From the NCBI RefSeq assembly GCF_000735435.1, contig NZ_JMPP01000029.1, positions 1-64,000 of the forward strand: 64,000 nt of DNA, read 5' to 3'. Each line of letters starts with the position of its first letter. Position 1 is the first letter of the stretch. Below the pieces are notes generated by a model. It was not told the DNA's origin. It saw only the letters and a program-made list of their open reading frames with translations, and did not search any database. A program made the translations under genes and the position numbers. The DNA is from Klebsiella planticola ATCC 33531. GTDB lineage: Bacteria; Pseudomonadota; Gammaproteobacteria; Enterobacterales; Enterobacteriaceae. Shown one piece after another: positions 29,807 to 39,867 of the stretch.

Positions 29807-31240
29807 TCACGCCTTGCCGGCAAAAAGTTTACCGTCGCGCACCAGCTCACGCGGGTAGCTGTTTTTCAAACGGGAGCCGACTTTTTTCGCCAGCCCCAGC
29901 GTTGCTCCCTGGAACGTGACGATGACTTCATCCTGCCGCGGCGGCGTTTCAGGATAGACGTCGCGGCCACGATACCACTCTTGCGCTTCATCCAGCGTCA
30001 GTTCAAACGGGGCATCCGGTGCGGCGAGGGCAATGACCGCTTCATGCTGCCAGCGAAAGCCTTTGTTATGGGTTTCCGCCAGGCGAATGCCAATCCGCGA
30101 AAAACGGACCTGGCCGATAAATGATTCCAGCGCTTGCGGAAACAGCCAAATCTCTTTATCACGCTGCCAGAGCGTATGACTGTCATCCCAGTGCAGCCCG
30201 ACGGCGGCAGCGGCGGCGGTAATCGCTGCGGCTTCGCGGCTTTTAAGCGGCGCAAAAGGAAATTTACCGACTTTGTAACCCGGCGCCGGTAGCGCTTCGA
30301 TCGCCGCGGTTTTCTTGAGGCGGGCAACAAAAAAGCCCTCGCAGTCAAAAATCTGCGGAAAGACGTGGAGAAATCCTTCTGCGGTTAAGGCCTCCGTAGC
30401 CTGTGGGAACAGCGCGCCAAGCGGTAATACCTCGACCGCCTGCGGATAGCGGGCTAACAGCCACTGCACGACCTCCTGGTTCTCTTCCCGGTTCAGGGTG
30501 CAGGTTGAGTACACCAGTGTGCCGCCAGGGCGCAGCGCGTGAAATGCGCTGTCGATGAGCTCCCGTTGGGTTTCGGCGATCTGCTGGTTACTCTCTGGCG
30601 ACCAGTTTTTCAACGCATCGGGATCTTTGCGCACCACCCCCTCGCCGGAGCAGGGAGCATCCAGCAGGATAGCGTCAAAGCGTTCCGGCAGCGCGGCGCC
30701 AAACACCCGGCCATCGAAGTGGGTCAAGGCAACATTGCTGATGCCGCAGCGGCTGATATTGGCATGCAGGACTTTAACCCGGCTGGCGGAAAACTCATTG
30801 GCGAGGATCCCGCCCGCATTTCCCATGCGCGCGGCGATCTGCGTGGTTTTGGAACCAGGTGCAGCGGCGACATCCATGACCCGCTGTGGCATGTCGCCAT
30901 CGGCAAACAGCGCCGCAACCGGCAGCATAGAACTGGCTTCCTGGATATAAAACAGGCCGCTGAGATGTTCGGCGGTGCTGCCCAGCGGCAGGGCGTCCTC
31001 ATCATCGCGTTCGATCCAAAAGCCCTCTTCGCACCAGGGGATCGGCGTCAGCTGCCAGCCATAGGGCGCTACCCGCTGCAGAAAGCCGGCAACGGAAATT
31101 TTCAGCGTATTCACGCGCAGGCTGCGGCGTAACGGGCGCTGGCAGGCAGCGATAAACGCATCGAAAGAGAGATGCGTGGGCATCGCGTCACGCATTTGAG
31201 CGAGGAATTGGTCAGGAAAATAGACTGCGTTTTGAGCCAC
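29807..31240 (-). CDS. rsmF: 16S rRNA m5C1407 methyltransferase RsmF
   Basis: RsmF methylates C1407 of 16S rRNA with S-adenosylmethionine. It is a NOL1/NOP2/Sun-type enzyme with the release cysteine in [10 protein letters not shown] and the catalytic cysteine in [12 protein letters not shown], the SAM site [14 protein letters not shown], and a C-terminal PUA-like domain. I chose GTG at 31240 ([11 protein letters not shown], 477 residues) by likeness to E. coli MAQHTVYF; the next upstream GTG at 31255 would add five residues. Neither has a strong ribosome-binding site. Confidence 0.93.
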   Translation of the reverse strand: MAQNAVYFPDQFLAQMRDAMPTHLSFDAFIAACQRPLRRSLRVNTLKISVAGFLQRVAPYGWQLTPIPWCEEGFWIERDDEDALPLGSTAEHLSGLFYIQEASSMLPVAALFADGDMPQRVMDVAAAPGSKTTQIAARMGNAGGILANEFSASRVKVLHANISRCGISNVALTHFDGRVFGAALPERFDAILLDAPCSGEGVVRKDPDALKNWSPESNQQIAETQRELIDSAFHALRPGGTLVYSTCTLNREENQEVVQWLLARYPQAVEVLPLGALFPQATEALTAEGFLHVFPQIFDCEGFFVARLKKTAAIEALPAPGYKVGKFPFAPLKSREAAAITAAAAAVGLHWDDSHTLWQRDKEIWLFPQALESFIGQVRFSRIGIRLAETHNKGFRWQHEAVIALAAPDAPFELTLDEAQEWYRGRDVYPETPPRQDEVIVTFQGATLGLAKKVGSRLKNSYPRELVRDGKLFAGKA

Positions 31241-31281
31241 TGGTGCGCACCACAAGAAAAAAGGGTGCGCAGTTTATCATA

Positions 31282-31312
31282 AACGCTCCGGCGGGGGACA
31301 CCGGAGCGTTTT
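31282..31312. terminator. Terminator of the letAB unit
   Basis: AACGCTCCGG (31282-31291) pairs with CCGGAGCGTT (31301-31310), with TTTT on the plus strand and TTTATGAT on the minus strand. It sits 3 bp past the leftward letB stop codon. Confidence 0.7.
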
Positions 31313-31314
31313 GC

Positions 31315-33948
31315 TTACTGTGGCAGGGCCGTGCCCCATTCACGCCACTCTTTCGGTTCGCTTTCCAGCAGCAGGAAGTGTTTACCATCCTGTGCCTTCG
31401 GCGCCAGCGGCGTGCCTGGCGGCGTGGCAAAGGAGATGCCGCCGCGAATGAACTGGTTAAAGGTCCCGGTTTTCACGACGCCGCCAATCAGGCCAAAGTC
31501 GAGGTTATAGCCGGAAGAGAGCCAGAAGACCGAATTGTTACGCACCAGATACTGATAGCGTTTGCTGATACGCAATTTGACCATTACGCGATCCGACATT
31601 GAACCCAGAGTCAGCCCGGTGACCGTACCGACTTCCAGTCCGCGGAACAGTACCGGCGTTCCGATATCCAGCGAACCGGCTTCCGGCACTTCGACAACGA
31701 TGCTCAGACCGTCAATGTAGCGGGAGTCGCTAATCGTCGTTTCCTGAATTTCGAAATCACGGCGTGCCGTGCCGCGACCCGGTTCAACGTTGATATAGGG
31801 CTGGAAAATGGTATCCAGGTGTTCGACACCCGCGGCCGAAATCTGCGGGGTGATCACCGAGAAGCGGGTCCCGCTGCGGGCGAAGGTGTCGACGTACTCT
31901 GGGTAGAGCACGGCTTTCGCCTGGACTTCGTTTTTCGCGGTAATCAGATTCAGGGACTGGATCTGGCCGATATTAATGCCCAGGTAGCGAATCGGCATCC
32001 CTTCGGAAATTTTACCGGCATCAAAGGCATGCAGCGTAATCTGGCCACCGACTGCCCGCGCAGCGGTTTCAGAAGCATAGAGAATGCGTTTGTTGCCAAT
32101 TCGCGCGCCGGCGCTGCTGCCGCTGAGATCGTCAAAGCTGACAGCGCCCCTCAAGGCCCGTGACAGCGGTGACGCCTGCACGGTCAGACCATTGCCATCG
32201 AGCTGGACCTTGGCGCCTCCCTCGGCCCAGAAGACGCTATTGTTGGTCAACAGATAGCGATATTCCGGCTTAATATGCAGATCGATATCAAATGCGTTGC
32301 GCCGGGGTTTAACCGAAATGATCTCGCCGACGGCAAACTTACGGTACAGCACCACCGAACCTTCCTGAACATCCGGCAGGGTCTCTGCCGTCAGGCTCAG
32401 AGTGGTGGTGGGCACTTCGCTGAGGCTGTTTTCTTCCGCCTTCTCCATATTGGCATACAGCGGATAGCTGGCCTGTATTGTTCCTTTCTCGCCAGGGATG
32501 ATGCGAATACCGCCTTCGACCCACTCGCTGGCGCTGGCGCCGAGCACTTTGATGCCATCAAAACCCACTTTCACGTCAAGGCGGCTGTTAACGACAAATT
32601 TGCTGTCGCCGCGCACCAGGTCGCGATATTCAGGGGTAATGGCCACCTGGAACGTGACGCCTTTCGCGGTCAGCTTGCGCTCCAGAACCTGACCCACTTT
32701 CACGCCGTGCAGCACCAGCGGCTGCCCGGCATCAATACCGTAACTCTCCGCTGCCGTGAGCGTAACCGTAGCCACATCCGGTTCATCGAGCAGGGATTTG
32801 TCAGCCGGAAGCACCACAAAGTGATTCCGCGTCTCCCCCTCTCCGGGCACCAGTTCGAACGTATTCCCGGTCAGCAGGGCGCTGAGGCTGGGGTTATCCA
32901 GCGAGATTTTCGGCTTTTTCATCTGAATAAGCGTCTTATCTCTGAGCAGGGTGACAACGCTTGGGTCCACCGTCATCTCACCGGTCACTTTACTGCCGGG
33001 ATTGAGATTGAGTTTGGTCAACTGCCCGACTTCCAGCCCCTGATACATGAGCGGGGTGGAGCCGGCTTTCAGGCCTTCGCCGTCAGGCAGTTCCAGCGTG
33101 ACCAGGACCCCGCGCTGGCTGTGGGCCAAATCTTCATACAGCCCGTATTCATCGTTTTGCTGAGCCGGTTGGGAATCCGCAGGGGAGTCAAAGGCAATCG
33201 CGCCGTTAACCAGCGCGGAGAGGCTTTCCAGCTGGACCTTCGCGCCGCCGAGGCCGACATCGGCCTTAACGCCTGAGACATTCCAGAAGCGGCTGCCTTT
33301 TTTCACCAGGTTCGTAAAGCGGCGCTCGATCAGCACATCGATAGTGACGCCCTGATTGTTATCATTGAGCGCAAAATCGTAAACCCGGCCCACCGGAATT
33401 TTGCGGAAGTAGACCAGCGATCCGCTGGTGAGCGAACCGAGGTCCGGCGCCTGCAGATGAATCATCAGCTCGCCGTTGTTGATATGGTATTTCGGCTGGG
33501 TATCGAGGGCGATGAAATGGTCCTGCGGTTCGCCTTTGCCCGGCATCATACCGATATAGTTACCGCCAACCAGCGCATCAAGACCGGATACGCCGGCCAG
33601 CGAGGCTTTCGGAGTCACCAGCCAGAATTGGGTATCTTTGCGCAGAGCGTCTTTCATGTCGCCTTTGACGCTGGCGGATACCTCGATTTTACTCAGGTCT
33701 TTGCTCAGCGAGATATTCTCGACGGTGCCCACCTCGACCCCTTGATAGCGGATAGGCGTGCGCCCCGGGACAATCCCGTTGGCCGACTGGAAGTCGATGG
33801 TGATGGTCGTCCCGCGATCGTTATAGCTGGTCCAGATCAGCCAGCTGGCGATCAACAGGGCTATTACCGGCAGCAGCCAGAATGGCGAGATGCGACGTTT
33901 GGTTTTGATTCTGGCTTCAGTCGGTGAAGCGGGCGTTTCCTGACTCAT
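31315..33948 (-). CDS. letB: Intermembrane lipid transport MCE protein LetB (YebT)
   Basis: LetB forms a long hollow tube of MCE rings across the periplasm for lipid traffic between the membranes. The 877-residue start MSQETPAS at 33948 equals E. coli. After a cytoplasmic basic segment there is one membrane helix (about 23-40), then seven MCE repeats recognisable by recurring G-x-P-[IVL]-x-Y-x-G-[VIL]-x-[VI]-G segments ([44 protein letters not shown] and others). Its start overlaps the end of letA by 32 bp, so the two are translationally linked. Confidence 0.95.
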   Translation of the reverse strand: MSQETPASPTEARIKTKRRISPFWLLPVIALLIASWLIWTSYNDRGTTITIDFQSANGIVPGRTPIRYQGVEVGTVENISLSKDLSKIEVSASVKGDMKDALRKDTQFWLVTPKASLAGVSGLDALVGGNYIGMMPGKGEPQDHFIALDTQPKYHINNGELMIHLQAPDLGSLTSGSLVYFRKIPVGRVYDFALNDNNQGVTIDVLIERRFTNLVKKGSRFWNVSGVKADVGLGGAKVQLESLSALVNGAIAFDSPADSQPAQQNDEYGLYEDLAHSQRGVLVTLELPDGEGLKAGSTPLMYQGLEVGQLTKLNLNPGSKVTGEMTVDPSVVTLLRDKTLIQMKKPKISLDNPSLSALLTGNTFELVPGEGETRNHFVVLPADKSLLDEPDVATVTLTAAESYGIDAGQPLVLHGVKVGQVLERKLTAKGVTFQVAITPEYRDLVRGDSKFVVNSRLDVKVGFDGIKVLGASASEWVEGGIRIIPGEKGTIQASYPLYANMEKAEENSLSEVPTTTLSLTAETLPDVQEGSVVLYRKFAVGEIISVKPRRNAFDIDLHIKPEYRYLLTNNSVFWAEGGAKVQLDGNGLTVQASPLSRALRGAVSFDDLSGSSAGARIGNKRILYASETAARAVGGQITLHAFDAGKISEGMPIRYLGINIGQIQSLNLITAKNEVQAKAVLYPEYVDTFARSGTRFSVITPQISAAGVEHLDTIFQPYINVEPGRGTARRDFEIQETTISDSRYIDGLSIVVEVPEAGSLDIGTPVLFRGLEVGTVTGLTLGSMSDRVMVKLRISKRYQYLVRNNSVFWLSSGYNLDFGLIGGVVKTGTFNQFIRGGISFATPPGTPLAPKAQDGKHFLLLESEPKEWREWGTALPQ

Positions 33949-35200
33949 GTGCGTCCCAAAGTAAGCGGCTGTCCAGCCATTCAACAGCAAGGATAGTTAA
34001 TATTACCGCGGCGCCGAAATATACCGCAGCAGGCCCCATCGTGAAAGCGAGGAGTTGGTCGCGATTAATCAGTGACATGGTTAATGAGATAACAAAAAGA
34101 TCCAACATTGACCAACGGCCGATCCAGGTAATCAGCCGCAGCAGGATGATGCGGGTACGCAACCCCTGTTCGCACTTGAATTGTATGCTCACTAACAGCG
34201 TAAACAACACAATAACTTTGGTAAATGGCACCAGAATACTGGCGATAAACACGACGCCGGCAATCGCCACATTGCTATTGGCCAACGACATAATCCCCGA
34301 AAGAATCGTATCATCCTGACGTGCGCCGTTGACGTAAATAATTGAGATCGGCAGCAGGTTAGCGGGAAGCAGGAACACCACCGAAGCAATCAGCCCGGCC
34401 CAGCTTCGCTGCAGGCTCTGCGGTCGTCGATGGTGGAGCGGCGTATGGCAGCGTCGGCAGCGCCCGCGAGCGTCGCGAAAGCCGGTGTAATGGCAGCCGG
34501 TGCAAACCTGTAGCGCCGGGTCGGCCCGAAACGCAGGCCGCTGGGGATAAAATCGCTCCCACAACTCTTCCACGTTCATATGAATGATCGTCAGAATGCT
34601 GAGCAGGGTGAGGGAGATAAAGGCCACAAGCCCGACGCCCGGCTGCAGGAAGGCGTAATCCTGTACCTTGATGGAGGCCACGCCGATACCGACCAGATAG
34701 ATATCCAGCATCACCCACTCTTTCAGTTTTTCCAGCATCAGCAGCACCGGGCGTAAATTCATGCCCAGAACGTTCCCCAGCCAGAGATAGGCGATAGAGA
34801 TGACCAGCAGCGCCGGTGCGCCAATCGCACAAAACAGCACCATCGCGGCAGTGAGCGGATCGCCCTGGCCGGTCATTTGCCAGATCCCCTGGATCACGTT
34901 CGCATCGATACGTACGCCGAGCAGATGCAGACGCAGTAAGGGTTCGGTCCACGCAAAGGGCATCAGGAGCATCATGGTGATGGCCATACTACCCAGCCGC
35001 GAAAGAGACCAGTCGCGGCCATCACGCACTTTCGCATTGCAGCGCGGGCACCAGGCGCTTTGATAACGCTTAAGCACCGGCAAACGAAAAAGAACGTCAC
35101 ACTGCGGGCAGCGGTGATAATGTGCCTGGGGTAGCGGACGGCTGACCGCATGCACGACCATCTTTTTTGCCGGTGTTATCGGTTGTGTTTTTAGTGGCAT
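33917..35200 (-). CDS. letA: PqiA-family membrane protein LetA (YebS)
   Basis: LetA is the inner-membrane partner of LetB, about eight helices in two PqiA-like halves. The 427-residue protein has two cysteine knuckles typical of the family: [16 protein letters not shown] near the N-terminus and [16 protein letters not shown] in the middle. Each precedes a four-helix bundle. The gene overlaps letB by 32 bp. Confidence 0.94.
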   Translation of the reverse strand: MPLKTQPITPAKKMVVHAVSRPLPQAHYHRCPQCDVLFRLPVLKRYQSAWCPRCNAKVRDGRDWSLSRLGSMAITMMLLMPFAWTEPLLRLHLLGVRIDANVIQGIWQMTGQGDPLTAAMVLFCAIGAPALLVISIAYLWLGNVLGMNLRPVLLMLEKLKEWVMLDIYLVGIGVASIKVQDYAFLQPGVGLVAFISLTLLSILTIIHMNVEELWERFYPQRPAFRADPALQVCTGCHYTGFRDARGRCRRCHTPLHHRRPQSLQRSWAGLIASVVFLLPANLLPISIIYVNGARQDDTILSGIMSLANSNVAIAGVVFIASILVPFTKVIVLFTLLVSIQFKCEQGLRTRIILLRLITWIGRWSMLDLFVISLTMSLINRDQLLAFTMGPAAVYFGAAVILTILAVEWLDSRLLWDAHESGNARFTD

Positions 35201-35332
35201 TTATTACGTACAGGAATGAATGTATCTCACTATCTTAACCCAGGATTGAATTCATCTTGAGCCTGAACGCATTTAATGCTTATTTTATTAGGCAATGCGT
35301 GTTTCGCAGTAAGACAACTAAGTGACCAGATA

Positions 35333-35830
35333 ATGAACAAAACAGAATTTTACGCGGATTTGAACCGTGATTTTCAGGCTTTAATGGCAGGTGAAACCAG
35401 TTTTTTGGCGATGATCGCTAATACCAGCGCGCTGCTGTTTGAGCGCCTGACCGAGGTTAACTGGGCAGGTTTCTATTTGCTCGAAGGGGAGACGCTGGTT
35501 TTAGGACCATTCCAGGGCAAACTGGCCTGCGTACGGATTCCGGTTGGGCGAGGCGTTTGCGGTGCGGCCGTTGCGCAAAATCGCGTTCAGCGGGTGGAAG
35601 ATGTCCATGCCTTCGATGGACATATCGCATGTGATGCCGCCAGCAATTCGGAAATCGTCTTTCCGCTGCAGGTGAACAATCAGATTATTGGCGTTCTGGA
35701 TATCGACAGCACCGCCTTTTCCCGCTTCACCGCTGAGGATGAGCAGGGGCTGGCTGAACTGGTCGCACATCTGGAAAAACTCATTTCTGCGACTGACTAC
35801 CAAAAAATATTCGCCCACGTCGCAGGATAA
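35333..35830 (+). CDS. msrC: Free methionine-(R)-sulfoxide reductase MsrC
   Basis: MsrC reduces free (not protein-bound) methionine-R-sulfoxide. The 165-residue GAF-domain protein has the family's three cysteines C66, C76 and C100, whose spacing (10 and 24 residues) equals that of the E. coli enzyme. The start MNKTEFYADL at 35333 gives the E. coli length; an upstream in-frame start would add 19 residues without support. Divergent from letA. Confidence 0.93.
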   Translation: MNKTEFYADLNRDFQALMAGETSFLAMIANTSALLFERLTEVNWAGFYLLEGETLVLGPFQGKLACVRIPVGRGVCGAAVAQNRVQRVEDVHAFDGHIACDAASNSEIVFPLQVNNQIIGVLDIDSTAFSRFTAEDEQGLAELVAHLEKLISATDYQKIFAHVAG

Positions 35831-35857
35831 TCAACGGATAACGTAGCATTTAGCGAT

Positions 35858-35877
35858 GGCGTCATTATAATGACGCC
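35858..35877. promoter_or_regulatory. 20-bp palindrome containing a -10 element upstream of proQ
   Basis: A perfect 20-bp palindrome (GGCGTCATTA and its complement) has TATAAT at its centre (35866-35871). It lies between msrC and proQ, 28 bp after msrC and 51 bp before the proQ start. It may be the proQ promoter with a regulator site on it, or a hairpin closing msrC, although no T-run follows. Confidence 0.45.
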
Positions 35878-35927
35878 TGTTCATGCCTGCGGCTTGTTGG
35901 CTACGTCCGTTGTAATCAGGAAATTTC

Positions 35928-36602
35928 ATGGAAAATCAACCTAAGTTGAATAGCAGTAAAGAAGTTATCGCGTTTCTGGCCGAACGTTTCCCTCAGTGCT
36001 TCAGCGCTGAAGGTGAAGCTCGCCCCCTGAAAGTCGGTATTTTTCAGGATCTCGTGGAGCGTGTTGGGGGAGAGATGAATCTCAGCAAAACCCAACTTCG
36101 TGCCGCTTTACGTCTTTATACTTCGAGCTGGCGCTATCTGTACGGCGTTAAGCCAGGCGCAGTCCGCGTTGACCTTGACGGCAACCCGTGCGGCGAACTG
36201 GAAGAGCAGCATGTTGCTCACGCTCGTCAGCAGCTCGAAGAAGCAAAAGCTCGCGTTCAGGCGCAGCGCGCAAGCCAGCAGGCTAAAAAGCGCGAAGCCG
36301 CCGCCGCTGCGGGTCAGCAGGAAGACGGTGCTCGTCGTGAGCGTAAGCCACGTCCTCAGGTTCGTCGCAAAGAAGGCACCGAACAGCGTAAGCCGCGTCC
36401 AGCCGTTGCAAAAGCACCGCGTGAAGAGCGTCATACCCCTGTATCAGATTTGACCGCGTTAAGCGTTGGCCAGGCTCTGAAGGTGAAAGCAGGCAACAAC
36501 GCAATGGACGCCACCGTTCTGGAAATCACCAAAGATGGCGTTCGTGTACAGCTGACTTCTGGTATGTCAATGATTGTACGCGCAGAACACCTGGTGTTCT
36601 GA
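35928..36602 (+). CDS. proQ: RNA chaperone ProQ
   Basis: ProQ is a global RNA-binding protein that binds structured sRNAs and mRNA 3' ends; it was first seen through its effect on ProP. The 224-residue protein has a FinO-type RNA-binding domain (about 1-120; [44 protein letters not shown]), a basic low-complexity linker (about 120-170) and a C-terminal Tudor/KOW-like domain. prc starts 19 bp after its stop codon, as in E. coli. Confidence 0.96.
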   Translation: MENQPKLNSSKEVIAFLAERFPQCFSAEGEARPLKVGIFQDLVERVGGEMNLSKTQLRAALRLYTSSWRYLYGVKPGAVRVDLDGNPCGELEEQHVAHARQQLEEAKARVQAQRASQQAKKREAAAAAGQQEDGARRERKPRPQVRRKEGTEQRKPRPAVAKAPREERHTPVSDLTALSVGQALKVKAGNNAMDATVLEITKDGVRVQLTSGMSMIVRAEHLVF

Positions 36603-36621
36603 AACGGAGGCCGGGCCAGGC

Positions 36622-38670
36622 ATGAACACATTCTTTAAGCTCACCGCGCTTGCGGGCCTGCTAGCAATAGCAGGCCATGCGTTCGCCGTGGACGATATCA
36701 CTCGAGTCGATCAAATTCCCGTGCTGAAAGAAGAGCCGCAGCACGCGACGGTGAGTGAGCGCGTTACCTCGCGCTTTACCCGTTCTCACTATCGGCAATT
36801 TGATCTCGACAACGCCTTCTCGGCAAAAATTTACGACCGCTATCTGAATCTGCTGGACTACAGCCACAACGTGCTGTTGGCCAGTGATATTGCTCAGTTC
36901 TCGGCGAAGAAGAATCAAATCGGCGATGAGCTGCGCACCGGAAAGCTGGACGTTTTTTACGACCTGTATAACCTGGCGCAGAAGCGTCGTTTTGAGCGCT
37001 ATCAGTATGCATTGAAGGTGCTGGAACGTCCGATGGACTTTACCGGCAACGACAACTTCAACCTTGACCGCAGCAAAGCCCCCTGGCCGAAAGACGAAGC
37101 CGAGCTCAACGCGCTGTGGGATGCCAAGGTTAAGTTTGACCAGCTGAGCCTCAAGCTCACTGGCAAAGATGACAAAGAAATTCGCGATACCTTAACGCGT
37201 CGCTACAAATTTGCCATTCGCCGTCTGGCGCAGACCAACAGCGAAGATGTGTTCTCGATGGTGATGACCGCTTTCGCTCGCGAGATTGACCCGCACACCA
37301 ACTATCTTTCTCCGCGCAACACCGAACAGTTCAATACGGAAATGAGCCTGTCATTAGAGGGCATCGGCGCGGTACTGCAGATGGATGACGACTATACGGT
37401 CATCAATTCGCTGGTAGCCGGTGGTCCGGCGGCGAAGAGTAAATCGATCGCTGTCGGCGATCGTATCGTCGGCGTCGGCCAGTCGGGTAAAGGCATGGTT
37501 GACGTCATCGGCTGGCGTCTGGATGACGTTGTCGCGCTGATCAAAGGGCCGAAGGGCAGCAAGGTGCGTCTCGAAGTTCTGCCTGCCGGTAAGGGGGCCA
37601 AAACCCGCATCGTCACGCTGACCCGAGAGCGCATTCGTCTCGAAGACCGCGCGGTGAAGATGTCGGTGAAAACCGTCGGCAAAGAGAAAGTCGGCGTGCT
37701 GGATATCCCGGGCTTCTACGTTGGCCTGACGGATGACGTTAAGGTGCAGCTGCAGAAGCTGGAGAAACAGAACGTCAGCAGCATTGTTATCGACCTGCGC
37801 AGCAATGGCGGTGGGGCGCTGACCGAAGCCGTTTCGCTATCTGGCCTGTTTATTCCGTCTGGCCCGGTGGTTCAGGTCCGTGACAACAATGGCAAAGTGC
37901 GTGAAGACAGCGATACCGATGGCGTGGTGTACTATAAAGGCCCGCTGGTGGTGTTGGTCGATCGTTTCAGTGCTTCGGCCTCTGAAATCTTCGCTGCCGC
38001 TATGCAGGACTACGGTCGCGGCTTAATTGTTGGCGAGCCGACCTTTGGTAAAGGCACCGTTCAGCAGTATCGCTCGCTGAACCGGATTTACGATCAGATG
38101 CTGCGCCCTGACTGGCCGGCGCTGGGCTCCGTACAGTACACCATTCAGAAGTTCTACCGCATTAACGGCGGCAGTACCCAACGTAAAGGTGTCACGCCGG
38201 ATATCATGATGCCGACCGGGAGCGAAGATCGCGAAACCGGCGAGCAGTATGAAGATAACGCGCTGCCGTGGGATAGCGTCAATGCGGCGACCTACGTGAA
38301 ATCCGGTGATTTGAAGCCGTTCGATCCGCAGCTGCTGAAGCTGCATAATGAGCGGATTGCCAAAGATCCTGAGTTCCAGTACATCATGAAGGACATCGCT
38401 CGCTATAACGCAATGAAAGATAAGCGTTATATCGTTTCTCTCAACTACGCCCAGCGTGAGAAAGAGAACGAAGAAGACGACGCGACGCGCCTGGCGCGGA
38501 TTAACGACCGTCTGAAGCGCGAAGGTAAACCGCCGCTGAAGAAACTGGACGATCTGCCGAAGGACTACCAGGAGCCGGATCCGTATCTTGATGAGACGGT
38601 CCACATTGCGGTAGACCTTGCGCATCTTGAGAAAGAGATGCCCGCGGTAGAACCGCCGGTCAGCAAATAA
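36622..38670 (+). CDS. prc: Tail-specific periplasmic protease Prc (Tsp)
   Basis: Prc trims the FtsI C-terminus and degrades MepM with NlpI in the periplasm. The start MNTFFKLTALAGLL at 36622 gives 682 residues as in E. coli, with a signal peptide cut near AFA. It has a PDZ domain (about 235-325) and a Ser/Lys catalytic dyad in DRFSASASEIF and GEPTFGKGTVQQYRS. Its known target MepM is encoded 31 kb upstream in this window. A strong terminator follows. Confidence 0.96.
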   Translation: MNTFFKLTALAGLLAIAGHAFAVDDITRVDQIPVLKEEPQHATVSERVTSRFTRSHYRQFDLDNAFSAKIYDRYLNLLDYSHNVLLASDIAQFSAKKNQIGDELRTGKLDVFYDLYNLAQKRRFERYQYALKVLERPMDFTGNDNFNLDRSKAPWPKDEAELNALWDAKVKFDQLSLKLTGKDDKEIRDTLTRRYKFAIRRLAQTNSEDVFSMVMTAFAREIDPHTNYLSPRNTEQFNTEMSLSLEGIGAVLQMDDDYTVINSLVAGGPAAKSKSIAVGDRIVGVGQSGKGMVDVIGWRLDDVVALIKGPKGSKVRLEVLPAGKGAKTRIVTLTRERIRLEDRAVKMSVKTVGKEKVGVLDIPGFYVGLTDDVKVQLQKLEKQNVSSIVIDLRSNGGGALTEAVSLSGLFIPSGPVVQVRDNNGKVREDSDTDGVVYYKGPLVVLVDRFSASASEIFAAAMQDYGRGLIVGEPTFGKGTVQQYRSLNRIYDQMLRPDWPALGSVQYTIQKFYRINGGSTQRKGVTPDIMMPTGSEDRETGEQYEDNALPWDSVNAATYVKSGDLKPFDPQLLKLHNERIAKDPEFQYIMKDIARYNAMKDKRYIVSLNYAQREKENEEDDATRLARINDRLKREGKPPLKKLDDLPKDYQEPDPYLDETVHIAVDLAHLEKEMPAVEPPVSK

Positions 38671-38676
38671 GCACCC

Positions 38677-38708
38677 AACGGGCACAATGATTGTGCCCGT
38701 TTTTCTTT
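38677..38708 (+). terminator. Terminator after prc
   Basis: ACGGGCACAA (38678-38687) pairs with TTGTGCCCGT (38691-38700) and is followed by TTTTTCTTT. Confidence 0.92.
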
Positions 38709-38845
38709 CCGTCATCCTCCAGGCCGTCCTCTCTTATACATACAAAATGTCAACAACTTACGCGGATGTCAGTTCGTCGTGACAAAATGTAAAGTTGTGT
38801 TTTTCTCGTGACTTAGCGGGGCCTGATCGTTGAAAATTAGCGTTC

Positions 38846-38864
38846 TACCCATACGATATGGGTA
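38846..38864. repeat. Inverted repeat in the htpX leader
   Basis: TACCCATA-CGA-TATGGGTA is a perfect 8-bp inverted repeat 42 bp upstream of htpX. It could be a regulator site or a hairpin in the 5' leader. CpxR is known to activate htpX in E. coli, but this element is not a CpxR direct repeat. Confidence 0.5.
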
Positions 38865-38906
38865 ATCGCATAGTGCGTTTTGTTAAATCGAGGTTAAAAG
38901 AAAATT

Positions 38907-39788
38907 ATGATGCGAATCGCGCTTTTCCTGTTGACCAACCTGGCAGTGATGGTGGTCTTCGGGCTGGTGTTAAGCCTGACGGGAATTCAGTCAAGCAGCA
39001 TGACCGGGTTACTGATCATGGCGCTGCTTTTTGGTTTTGGTGGATCGATCGTTTCGCTGATGATGTCGAAATGGATGGCGCTGAAATCCGTGGGTGGGGA
39101 AGTGATTGAGCAGCCGCGCAATGAAACGGAACGCTGGCTGATGAACACCGTCGCGCAGCAGGCGCAGCAGGCGGGTATTGGCATGCCGCAGGTCGCCATC
39201 TACCACGCGCCGGATATCAACGCGTTTGCCACCGGCGCCCGCCGCGATGCTTCTCTGGTCGCCGTAAGCACCGGGCTGCTGCAAAACATGAGCCGTGATG
39301 AAGCTGAAGCGGTCATCGCCCACGAAATCAGCCACATCGCCAACGGTGACATGGTCACGATGACGCTGATTCAGGGGGTGGTGAACACCTTCGTTATCTT
39401 TATCTCGCGTGTTATCGCGCAGATTGCCGCCGGCTTCCTGGGGGGAAACCGGGATGACAGTGAAAGCAGCAACGGTAACCCGCTGATTTACTTTGCCGTA
39501 GCGACCGTGCTGGAACTGGTGTTCGGTATCCTGGCCAGCATCATTACCATGTGGTTCTCGCGCTACCGCGAATTCCACGCCGATGCCGGGTCTGCCAGAC
39601 TGGTTGGTCGTGAGAAAATGATTGCCGCGCTGCAGCGCCTGAAAACCAGCTATGAACCACAGGAAGCCAGCAGCATGATGGCGTTCTGCATTAACGGTAA
39701 GGCGAAGTCAATGAGTGAACTGTTCATGACTCACCCTCCGCTGGATAAGCGTATTGAAGCGCTGCGCAGTGGCGAATACCTGAAGTAA
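38907..39788 (+). CDS. htpX: Membrane zinc metalloprotease HtpX
   Basis: HtpX degrades damaged or misassembled inner-membrane proteins, partly redundant with FtsH. The 293-residue protein has two N-terminal helices, the M48 zinc motif HEISH (about 139-143) with the third ligand downstream in [12 protein letters not shown], and two further hydrophobic segments between. It is flanked by terminators and is monocistronic. Confidence 0.96.
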   Translation: MMRIALFLLTNLAVMVVFGLVLSLTGIQSSSMTGLLIMALLFGFGGSIVSLMMSKWMALKSVGGEVIEQPRNETERWLMNTVAQQAQQAGIGMPQVAIYHAPDINAFATGARRDASLVAVSTGLLQNMSRDEAEAVIAHEISHIANGDMVTMTLIQGVVNTFVIFISRVIAQIAAGFLGGNRDDSESSNGNPLIYFAVATVLELVFGILASIITMWFSRYREFHADAGSARLVGREKMIAALQRLKTSYEPQEASSMMAFCINGKAKSMSELFMTHPPLDKRIEALRSGEYLK

Positions 39789-39812
39789 CATTGTTGCAGA
39801 GTAGGTAAAAAA

Positions 39813-39843
39813 AATCCGCCGCCCGAGGGCGGCGGATTTTTTT
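39813..39843. terminator. Bidirectional terminator between htpX and yebQ
   Basis: ATCCGCCGCCC pairs with GGGCGGCGGAT around a two-base loop, with an A-run before and a T-run after. It serves both convergent genes. Confidence 0.93.
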
Positions 39844-39867
39844 ATGGCTGAAGCCTGAGGAGGGCGG

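Noticed and set aside
32275..33276. 333-codon plus-strand frame inside letB
   Set aside because: Antisense shadow of the MCE repeats; composition follows the letB codons.
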